From Leuctra nigra (Eukaryota > Arthropoda > Insecta > Plecoptera > Leuctridae), in the NCBI GenBank assembly GCA_934045905.1, contig OW203764.1, positions 31,723,629 through 31,787,628 of the forward strand: DNA of 64,000 bases, read 5' to 3'. This document shows positions 38,601-50,600 of the stretch, piece after piece (position 1 is the first letter of the stretch; each line of letters starts with the position of its first letter). A program made the position numbers and the translations under genes. Under the pieces are notes generated by a model that worked only from the letters and a program-made list of their open reading frames with translations, was not told where the DNA came from and made no database searches.

Positions 38601-41600
38601 TCCCTGGAGCACGCGACTCCCCCCACTAACACCTCCATGTCAGCTACATGATGCCGCCTACCTTGATGTCGCCGCCGTGGACAGCAGAGTGCAGCGGCAC
38701 GTTACCCTCCGCGTCATAGAACGAGATCATCTCCTCCCTGGAGCACGCGACTCCCCCCACTAACACCTCCATGTCAGCTACATGATGCCGCCTACCTTGA
38801 TGTCGCCGCCGTGGACAGCAGAGTGCAGCGGCACGTTACCCTCCGCGTCATTGAACGAGATCATCTCCTCCCTGGAGCACGTGACTCCCCCCACTAACAC
38901 CTCCATGTCAGCTACATGATGCCGCCTACCTTGATGTCGCCGCCGTGGACAGCAGAGTGCAGCGGCACGTTACCCTCCGCGTCATAGAACGAGATCATCT
39001 CCTCCCTGGAGCACGCGACTCCCCCCACTAACACCTCCATGTCAGCTACATGATGCCGCCTACCTTGATGTCGCCGCCGTGGACAGCAGAGTGCAGCGGC
39101 ACGTTACCCTCCGCGTCATAAAACGAGATCATCTCCTCCCTGGAGCACGCGACTCCCCCCACTAACACCTCCATGTCAGCTACATATTGCCGCCTACCTT
39201 GATGTCGCCGCCGTGGACAGCAGAGTGCAGCGGCACGTTACCCTCCGCGTCATTGAACGAGATCATCTCCTCCCTGGAGCACGCGACTCCCCCCACTAAC
39301 ACCTCCATGTCAGCTACATGATGCCGCCTACCTTGATGTCGCCGCCGTGGACAGCAGAGTGCAGCGGCACGTTACCCTCCGCGTCATAGAACGAGATCAT
39401 CTCCTCCCTGGAGCACGCGACTCCCCCCACTAACACCTCCATGTCAGCTACATGATGCCGCCTACCTTGATGTCGCCGCCGTGGACAGCAGAGTGCAGCG
39501 GCACGTTACCCTCCGCGTCATAGAACGAGATCATCTCCTCCCTGGAGCACGCGACTCCCCCCACTAACACCTCCATGTCAGCTACATGATGCCACCTACC
39601 TTGATGTCTTTGCCGTGGACAGCAGAGTGCAGCGGCACGTTACCCTCCGCGTCATAGAACGAGATCATCTCCTCCCTGGAGCACGCGACTCCCCCCACTA
39701 ACACCTCCATGTCAGCTACATGATGCCGCCTACCTTGATGTCTCCGCCGTGGACAGCAGAGTGCAGCGGCACGTTACCCTCCCCGTCATAGAACGAGATC
39801 ATCTCCTCCCTGGAGCACGCGACTCCCCCCACTAACACCTCCATGTCAGCTACATGATGCCGCCTACCTTGATGTCTCCGCCGTGGACAGCAGAGTGCAG
39901 CGGCACGTTACCCTCCCCGTCATAGAACGAGATCATCTCCTCCCTGGAGCACGCGACTCCCCCCACTAACACCTCCATGTCAGCTACATGATGCCGCCTA
40001 CCTTGATGTCGCCGCCGTGGACAGCAGAGTGCAGCGGCACGTTACCCTCCCCGTCATAGAACGAGATCATCTCCTCCCTGGAGCACGCGACTCCCCCCAC
40101 TAACTCCTCCATGTCAGCTACATGATGCCACCTACCTTGATGTCGCCGCCGTGGACAGCAGAGTGCAGCGGCACGTTACCCTCCCCGTCATAGAACGAGA
40201 TCATCTCCTCCCTGGAGCACGCGACTCCCCCCACTAACACCTCCATGTCAGCTACATGATGCCGCCTACCTTGATGTCGCCGCCGTGGACAGCAGAGTGC
40301 AGCGGCACGTTACCCTCCCCGTCATAGAACGAGACCATCTCCTCCCTGGAGCACATGACTCCCCCCACTAACACCTCCATGTCAGCTACATGATGCCACC
40401 TACCTTGATGTCTCCGCCGTGGACAGCAGAGTGCAGCGGCACGTTACCCTCCCCGTCATAGAACGAGATCATCTCCTCCCTGGAGCACGCGACTCCCCCC
40501 ACTAACACCTCTATGTCAGCTACATGATGCCGCCTACCTTGATGTCGCCGCCGTGGACAGCAGAGTGCAGCGGCACGTTACCCTCCGCGTCATTGAACGA
40601 GATCATCTCCTCCCTGGAGCACGCGACTCCCCCCACTAACACCTCCATGTCAGCTACATGATGCCGCCTACCTTGATGTCGCCGCCGTGGACAGCGGAGT
40701 GCAGCGGCACGTTACCCTCCGCGTCATAGAACGAGATCATCTCCTCCCTGGAGCACGCGACTCCCCCCACTAACACCTCCATGTCAGCTACATGATGCCG
40801 CCTACCTTGATGTCGCCGCCGTGGACAGCAGAGTGCAGCGGCACGTTACCCTCCGCGTCATTGAACGAGATCATCTCCTCCCTGGAGCACGCGACTCCCC
40901 CCACTAACACCTCCATGTCAGCAACATGATGCCGCCTACCTTGATGTCGCCGCCGTGGACAGCAGAGTGCAGCGGCACGTTACCCTCCCCGTCATAGAAC
41001 GAGATCATCTCTTCCCTGGAGCACGTGACGCCCCCACTAACACGTCCATGTCAGCTACATGATGCCGCCTACCTTGATGTCGCCGCCGTGGACAGCAGAG
41101 TGCAGCGGCACGTTACCCTCTGCGTCATAGAACGAGATCATCTCCTCCCTGGAGCACGCGACTCCCCCCACTAACACCTCCATGTCAGCTACATGATGCC
41201 GCCTACCTTGATGTCTCCGCCGTGGACAGCAGAGTGCAGCGGCACGTTACCTTCCGCGTCATTGAACGAGATCATCTCCTCCCTGGAGCAGCCACATGAC
41301 TCCCCCCACTAACACCTCCATGTCAGCTACATGATGCCGCCTACCTTGATGTCTCCGCCGTGGACAGCAGAGTGCAGCGGCACGTTACCCTCCGCGTCAT
41401 AGAACGAGATCATCTCCTGCCTGGAGCACGCGACTACCCCCACTGGAGGAACACCTCCATGTCAGCTACATGATGCCGCCTACCTTGATGTCTCCGCCGT
41501 GGACAGCAGAGTGCAGCGGCACGTTACCCTCCGCGTCATTGAACGAGATCATCTCCTCCCTGGAGCACGTGACGCCCCCACTAACACCTCCATGTCAGCT

Positions 41601-44600
41601 ACATGATGCCGCCTACCTTGATGTCTCCGCCGTGGACAGCAGAGTGCAGCGGCACGTTACCCTCCGCGTCATAGAACGAGATCATCTCCTCCCTGGAGCA
41701 CGTGACGCCCCCACTAACACCTCCATGTCAGCTACATGATGCCGCCTACCTTGATGTCTCCGCCGTGGACAGCAGAGTGCAGCGGCACGTTACCCTCCGC
41801 GTCATTGAACGAGATCATCTCCTCCCTGGAGCACGCGACTTCCCCCACTAACACCTCCATGTCAGCTACATGATGCCGCCTACCTTGATGTCTCCGCCGT
41901 GGACAGCAGAGTGCAGCGGCACGTTACCCTCCGCGTCATTGAACGAGATCATCTCCTCCCTGGAGCAGCCACATGACTCCCCCCACTAACACCTCCATGT
42001 CAGCTACATGATGCCACCTACCTTGATGTCGCCGCCGTGGACAGCAGAGTGCAGCGGCACGTTACCCTCCGCGTCATTGAACGAGATCATCTCCTCCCTG
42101 GAGCAGCCACATGACTCCCCCCACTAACACCTCCATGTCAGCTACATGATGCCGCCTACCTTGATGTCGCCGCCGTGGACAGCAGAGTGCAGCGGCACGT
42201 TACCCTCCGCGTCATTGAACGAGATCATCTCCTCCCTGGAGCAGCCACATGACTCCCCCCACTAACACCTCCATGTCAGCTACATGATGCCGCCTACCTT
42301 GATGTCGCCGCCGTGGACAGAAGAGTGCAGCGGCACGTTACCCTCCGCGTCATTGAACGAGATCATCTCCTCCCTGGAGCACGCGACTCCCCCCACTAAC
42401 ACCTCCATGTCAGCTACATGATGCCACCTACCTTGATGTCGCCGCCGTGGACAGCAGAGTGCAGCGGCACGTTACCCTCCGCGTCATAGAACGAGATCAT
42501 CTCTTCCCTGGAGCACATGACTCCCCCCACTAACACCTCCATGTCAGCTACATGATGCCGCCTACCTTGATGTCGCCGCCGTGGACAGCAGAGTGCAGCA
42601 TCACGTTACCCTCCGCGTCATTGAACGAGATCATCTCCTCCCTGGAGCAGCCACATGACGCCCCCCACTAACACCTCCATGTCAGCTACATGATGCCGCC
42701 TACCTTGATGTCGCCGCCGTGGACAGCAGAGTGCAGCGGCACGTTACCCTCCGCGTCATAGAACGAGATCATCTCCTCCCTGGAGCACGCGACTCCCCCC
42801 ACTAACACCTCCATGTCAGCTACATGATGCCACCTACCTTGATGTCTCCGCTGTGGACAGCAGAGTGCAGCGGCACGTTACCCTCCCCGTCATAGAACGA
42901 GATCATCTCCTCCCTGGAGCACGCGACTCCCCCACTAACACCTCCATGTCAGCTACATGATGCCGCCTACCTTGATGTCGCCGCCGTGGACAGCAGAGTG
43001 CAGCGGCACGTTACCCTCCCCGTCATAGAACGAGATCATCTCCTCCCTGGAGCACGCGACTCCCCCACTAACACCTCCATGTCAGCTACATGATGCCGCC
43101 TACCTTGATGTCTCCGCCGTGGACAGCAGAGTGCAGCGGCACGTTACCCTCCCCGTCATAGAACGAGATCATCTCCTCCCTGGAGCACATGACTCCCCCC
43201 ACTAACACCTCCATGTCAGCTACATGATGCCGCCTACCTTGATGTCTCCGCCGTGGACAGCAGAGTGCAGCGGCACGTTACCCTCCGCGTCATAGAACGA
43301 GATCATCTCCTCCCTGGAGCACGTGACGCCCCCACTAACACCTCCATGTCAGCTACATGATGCCACCTACCTTGATGTCGCCGCCGTGGACAGCAGAGTG
43401 CAGCGGCACGTTACCCTCCGCGTCATTGAACGAGATCATCTCCTCCCTGGAGCACGCGACTCCCCCCACTAACACCTCCATGTCAGCTACATGATGCCGC
43501 CTACCTTGATGTCTCCGCCGTGGACAGCAGAGTGCAGCGGCACGTTACCCTCCCCGTCATAGAACGAGATCATCTCCTCCCTGGAGCACGCGACTCCCCC
43601 CACTAACACCTCCATGTCAGCTACATGATGCCACCTACCTTGATGTCGCCGCCGTGGACAGCAGAGTGCAGCGGCACGTTACCCTCCCCGTCATAGAACG
43701 AGATCATCTCCTCCCTGGAGCACGCGACTCCCCCCACTAACACCTCCATGTCAGCTACATGAGTCCGCCTACCTTGATGTCGCCGCCGTGGACAGCAGAG
43801 TGCAGCGGCACGTTACCCTCCCCGTCATAGAACGAGATCATCTCCTCCCTGGAGCACGCGACTCCCCCCACTAACACCTCCATGTCAGCTACATGATGCC
43901 ACCTACCTTGATGTCGCCGCCGTGGACAGCAGAGTGCAGCGGCACGTTACCCTCTCCGTCATAGAACGAGATCATCTCCTCCCTGGAGCAGCCACGCGAC
44001 TCCCCCCACTAACACCTCCATGTCAGCTACATGATGCCGCCTACCTTGATGTCGCCGCCGTGGACAGCAGAGTGCAGCGGCACGTTACCCTCCCCGTCAT
44101 AGAACGAGATCATCTCCTCCCTGGAGCAGCCACGCGACTCCCCCCACTAACACCTCCATGTCAGCTACATGATGCCGCCTACCTTGATGTCGCCGCCGTG
44201 GACAGCAGAGTGCAGCGGCACGTTACCCTCCGCGTCATTGAACGAGATCATCTCCTCCCTGGAGCACGCGACTCCCCCCACTAACACCTCCATGTCAGCT
44301 ACATGATGCCGCCTACCTTGATGTCGCCGCCGTGGACAGCAGAGTGCAGCGGCACGTTACCCTCCGCGTCATAGAACTAGATCATCTCCTCCCTGGAGCA
44401 CGCGACTCCCCCCACTGGAGGAACACCTCCATGTCAGCTACATGATGCCGCCTACCTTGATGTCGCCGCCGTGGACAGCAGAGTGCAGCGGCACGTTACC
44501 CTCCCCGTCATAGAACGAGATCATCTCCTCCCTGGAGCACGCGACTCCCCCCACTAACACCTCCATGTCAGCTACATGATGCCACCTACCTTGATGTCGC

Positions 44601-47600
44601 CGCCGTGGACAGCAGAGTGCAGCGGCACGTTACCCTCCGCGTCATTGAACGAGATCATCTCCTCCCTGGAGCACGCGACTCCCCCCACTAACACCTCCAT
44701 GTCATCTACATGATGCCGCCTACCTTGATGTCTCCGCCGTGGACAGCAGAGTGCAGCGGCACGTTACCCTCCGCGTCATAGAACGAGATCATCTCCTCCC
44801 TGGAGCACGCGACTCCCCCCACTAACACCTCCATGTCAGCTACATGATGCCACCTACCTTGATGTCGCCGCCGTGGACAGCAGAGTGCAGCGGCACGTTA
44901 CCCTCCGCGTCATTGAACGAGATCATCTCCTCCCTGGAGCACGCGACTCCCCCCACTAACACCTCCATGTCAGCTACATGATGCCGCCTACCTTGATGTC
45001 GCTGCCGTGGACAGCAGAGTGCAGCGGCACGTTACCCTCCGCGTCATAGAACGAGATCATCTCCTCCCTGGAGCACGCGACTCCCCCCACTAACACCTCC
45101 ATGTCAGCTACATGATGCCGCCTACCTTGATGTCGCCGCCGTGGACAGCAGAGTGCAGCGGCACGTTACCCTCCGCGTCATAGAACGAGATCATCTCCTC
45201 CCTGGAGCACGTGACTCCCCCCACTAACACTTCCATGTCAGCTACATGATGCCGCCTACCTTGATGTCGCCGCCGTGGACAGCAGAGTGCAGCGGCACGT
45301 TACCCTCCCCGTCATAGAACGAGATCATCTCCTCCCTGGAGCACGCGACTCTCCCCACTAACACCTCCATGTCAGCTACATGATGCCGCCTACCTTGATG
45401 TCGCCGCCGTGGACAGCAGAGTGCAGCGGCACGTTACCCTCCGCGTCATAGAACGAGATCATCTCCTCCCTGGAGCACGCGACTCCCCCCACTAACACCT
45501 CCATGTCAGCTACATGATGCCGCCTACCTTGATGTCGCCGCCGTGGACAGCGGAGTGCAGCGGCACGTTACCCTCCGCGTCATAGAACGAGATCATCTCC
45601 TCCCTGGAGCACGCGACTCCCCCCACTAACTCCTCCATGTCAGCTACATGATGCCACCTACCTTGATGTCGCCGCCGTGGACAGCAGAGTGCAGCGGCAC
45701 GTTACCCTCCCCGTCATAGAACGAGATCATCTCCTCCCTGGACCACGCGACTCCCCCCACTAACACCTCCATGTCAGCTACATGATGCCGCCTACCTTGA
45801 TGTCGCCGCCGTGGACAGCAGAGTGCAGCGGCACGTTACCCTCCCCGTCATAGAACGAGATCATCTCCTCCCTGGAGCACATGACTCCCCCCACTAACAC
45901 CTCCATGTCAGCTACATGATGCCACCTACCTTGATGTCTCCGCCGTGGACAGCAGAGTGCAGCGGCACGTTACCCTCCCCGTCATAGAACGAGATCATCT
46001 CCTCCCTGGAGCACGCGACTCCCCCCACTAACACCTCCATGTCAGCTACATGATGCCGCCTACCTTGATGTCGCCGCCGTGGACAGCAGAGTGCAGCGGC
46101 ACGTTACCCTCCGCGTCATTGAACGAGATCATCTCCTCCCTGGAGCACGCGACTCCCCCCACTAACACCTCCATGTCAGCTACATGATGCCGCCTACCTT
46201 GATGTCGCCGCCGTGGACAGCAGAGTGCAGCGGCACGTTACCCTCCCCGTCATAGAACGAGATCATCTCTTCCCTGGAGCACGTGACGCCCCCACTAACA
46301 CCTCCATGTCAGCTACATGATGCCGCCTACCTTGATGTCGCCGCCGTGGACAGCAGAGTGCAGCGGCACGTTACCCTCTGCGTCATAGAACGAGATCATC
46401 TCCTCCCTGGAGCACGCGACTCCCCCCACTAACACCTCCATGTCAGCTACATGATGCCGCCTACCTTGATGTCTCCGCCGTGGACAGCAGAGTGCAGCGG
46501 CACGTTACCGTCCGCGTCATTGAACGAGATCATCTCCTCCCTGGAGCAGCCAGATGACTCCCCCCACTAACACCTCCATGTCAGCTACATGATGCCGCCT
46601 ACCTTGATGTCTCCGCCGTGGACAGCAGAGTGCAGCGGCACGTTACCCTCCGCGTCATAGAACGAGATCATCTCCTCCCTGGAGCACGCGACTCCCCCCA
46701 CTGGAGGAACACCTCCATGTCAGCTACATGATGCCGCCTACCTTGATGTCTCCGCCGTGGACAGCAGAGTGCAGCGGCACGTTACCCTCCGCGTCATTGA
46801 ACGAGATCATCTCCTCCCTGGAGCACGTTACGCCCCCACTAACACCTCCATGTCAGCTACATGATGCCGCCTACCTTGATGTCTCCGCCGTGGACAGCAG
46901 AGTGCAGCGGCACGTTACCCTCCGCGTCATAGAACGAGATCATCTCCTCCCTGGAGCACGTGACGCCCCCACTAACACCTCCATGTCAGCTACATGATGC
47001 CGCCTACCTTGATGTCTCCGCCGTGGACAGCAGAGTGCAGCGGCACGTTACCCTCCGCGTCATTGAACGAGATCATCTCCTCCCTGGAGCACGCGACTCC
47101 CCCCACTAACACCTCCATGTCAGCTACATGATGCCGCCTACCTTGATGTCTCCGCCGTGGACAGCAGAGTGCAGCGGCACGTTACCCTCCGCGTCATTGA
47201 ACGAGATCATCTCCTCCCTGGAGCAGCCACATGACTCCCCCCACTAACACCTCCATGTCAGCTACATGATGCCACCTACCTTGATGTCGCCGCCGTGGAC
47301 AGCAGAGTGCAGCGGCACGTTACCCTCCGCGTCATTGAACGAGATCATCTCCTCCCTGGAGCAGCCACATGACTCCCCCCACTAACACCTCCATGTCAGC
47401 TACATGATGCCGCCTACCTTGATGTCGCCGCCGTGGACAGCAGAGTGCAGCGGCACGTTACCCTCCGCGTCATTGAACGAGATCATCTCCTCCCTGGAGC
47501 AGCCACATGACTCCCCCCACTAACACCTCCATGTCAGCTACATGATGCCGCCTACCTTGATGTCGCCGCCGTGGACAGAAGAGTGCAGCGGCACGTTACC

Positions 47601-50600
47601 CTCCGCGTCATTGAACGAGATCATCTCCTCCCTGGAGCACGCGACTCCCCCCACTAACACCTCCATGTCAGCTACATGATGCCACCTACCTTGATGTCGC
47701 CGCCGTGGACAGCAGAGTGCAGCGGCACGTTACCCTCCGCGTCATAGAACGAGATCATCTCTTCCCTGGAGCACATGACTCCCCCCACTAACACCTCCAT
47801 GTCAGCTACATGATGCCGCCTACCTTGATGTCGCCGCCGTGGACAGCAGAGTGCAGCGGCACGTTACCCTCCGGGTCATTGAACGAGATCATCTCCTCCC
47901 TGGAGCAGCCACATGACTCCCCCCACTAACACCTCCATGTCAGCTACATGATGCCGCCTACCTTGATGTCGCCGCCGTGGACAGCAGAGTGCAGCGGCAC
48001 GTTACCCTCCGCGTCATTGAACGAGATCATCTCCTCCCTGGAGCAGCCACATGACTCCCCCCACTAACACCTTCATGTCAGCTACATGATGCCGCCTACC
48101 TTGATGTCGCCGCCGTGGACAGCAGAGTGCAGCGGCACGTTACCCTCCGCGTCATTGAACGAGATCATCTCCTCCCTGGAGCAGCCACATGACTCCCCCC
48201 ACTAACACCTCCATGTCAGCTACATGATGCCGCCTACCTTGATGTCGCCGCCGTGGACAGCAGAGTGCAGCGGCACGTTACCCTCCGCGTCATAGAACGA
48301 GATCATCTCCTCCCTGGAGCACGCGACTCCCCCCACTAACACCTCCATGTCAGCTACATGATGCCACCTACCTTGATGTCTCCGCCGTGGACAGCAGAGT
48401 GCAGCGGCACGTTACCCTCCCCGTCATAGAACGAGATCATCTCCTCCCTGGAGCACGCGACTCCCCCACTAACACCTCCATGTCAGCTACATGATGCCGC
48501 CTACCTTGATGTCGCCGCCGTGGACAGCAGAGTGCAGCGGCACGTTACCCTCCCCGTCATAGAACGAGATCATCTCCTCCCTGGAGCACGCGACTCCCCC
48601 ACTAACACCTCCATGTCAGCTACATGATGCCGCCTACCTTGATGTCTCCGCCGTGGACAGCAGAGTGCAGCGGCACGTTACCCTCCCCGTCATAGAACGA
48701 GATCATCTCCTCCCTGGAGCACATGACTCCCCCCACTAACACCTCCATGTCAGCTACATGATGCCGCCTACCTTGATGTCTCCGCCGTGGACAGCAGAGT
48801 GCAGCGGCACGTTACCCTCCGCGTCATAGAACGAGATCATCTCCTCCCTGGAGCACGTGACGCCCCCACTAACACCTCCATGTCAGCTACATGATGCCAC
48901 CTACCTTGATGTCGCCGCCGTGGACAGCAGAGTGCAGCGGCACGTTACCCTCCGCGTCATTGAACGAGATCATCTCCTCCCTGGAGCACGCGACTCCCCC
49001 CACTAACACCTCCATGTCAGCTACATGATGCCGCCTACCTTGATGTCTCCGCCGTGGACAGCAGAGTGTAGCGGCACGTTACCCTCCCCGTCATAGAACG
49101 AGATCATCTCCTCCCTGGAGCACGCGACTACCCCCACTAACACCTCCATGTCAGCTACATGATGCAACCTACCTTGATGTCGCCGCCGTGGACAGCAGAG
49201 TGCAGCGGCACGTTACCCTCCCCGTCATAGAACGAGATCATCTCCTCCCTGGAGCACGCGACTCCCCCAACTAACACCTCCATGTCAGCTACATGATGCC
49301 GCCTACCTTGATGTCGCCGCCGTGGACAGCAGAGTGCAGCGGCACGTTACCCTCCCCGTCATAGAACGAGATCATCTCCTCCCTGGAGCACGCGACTCCC
49401 CCCACTAACACCTCCATGTCAGCTACATGATGCCACCTACCTTGATGTCGCCGCCGTGGACAGCAGAGTGCAGCGGCACGTTACCCTCTCCGTCATAGAA
49501 CGAGATCATCTCCTCCCTGGAGCAGCCACGCGACTCCCCCCACTAACACCTCCATGTCAGCTACATGATGCCGCCTACCTTGATGTCGCCGCCGTGGACA
49601 GCAGAGTGCAGCGGCACGTTACCCTCCCCGTCATAGAACGAGATCATCTCCTCCCTGGAGCAGCCACGCGACTCCCCCCACTAACACCTCCATGTCAGCT
49701 ACATGATGCCGCCTACCTTGATGTCGCCGCCGTGGACAGCAGAGTGCAGCGGCACGTTACCCTCCGCGTCATTGAACGAGATCATCTCCTCCCTGGAGCA
49801 CGCGACTCCCCCCACTAACACCTCCATGTCAGCTACATGATGCCGCCTACCTTGATGTCGCCGCCGTGGACAGCAGAGTGCAGCGGCACGTTACCCTCCG
49901 CGTCATAGAACGAGATCATCTCCTCCCTGGAGCACGCGACTCCCCCCACTGGAGGAACACCTCCATGTCAGCTACATGATGCCGCCTACCTTGATGTCGC
50001 CGCCGTGGACAGCAGAGTGCAGCGGCACGTTACCCTCCCCGTCATAGAACGAGATCATCTCCTCCCTGGAGCACGTGACTCCCCCCACTAACACCTTCAT
50101 GTCAGCTACATGATGCCGCCTACCTTGATGTCTCCGCCGTGGACAGCAGAGTGCAGCGGCACGTTACCCTCCGCGTCATAGAACGAGATCATCTCCTCCC
50201 TGGAGCACGCGACTCCCCCCACTAACACCTCCATGTCAGCTACATGATGCCACCTACCTTGATGTCGCCGCCGTGGACAGCAGAGTGCAGCGGCACGTTA
50301 CCCTCCGCGTCATTGAACGAGATCATCTCCTCCCTGGAGCACGCGACTCCCCCCACTAACACCTCCATGTCAGCTACATGATGCCGCCTACCTTGATGTC
50401 TCCGCCGTGGACAGCAGAGTGCAGCGGCACGTTACCCTCCGCGTCATAGAACGAGATCATCTCCTCCCTGGAGCACGCGACTCCCCCCACTAACACCTCC
50501 ATGTCAGCTACATGATGCCACCTACCTTGATGTCGCCGCCGTGGACAGCAGAGTGCAGCGGCACGTTACCCTCCGCGTCATTGAACGAGATCATCTCCTC

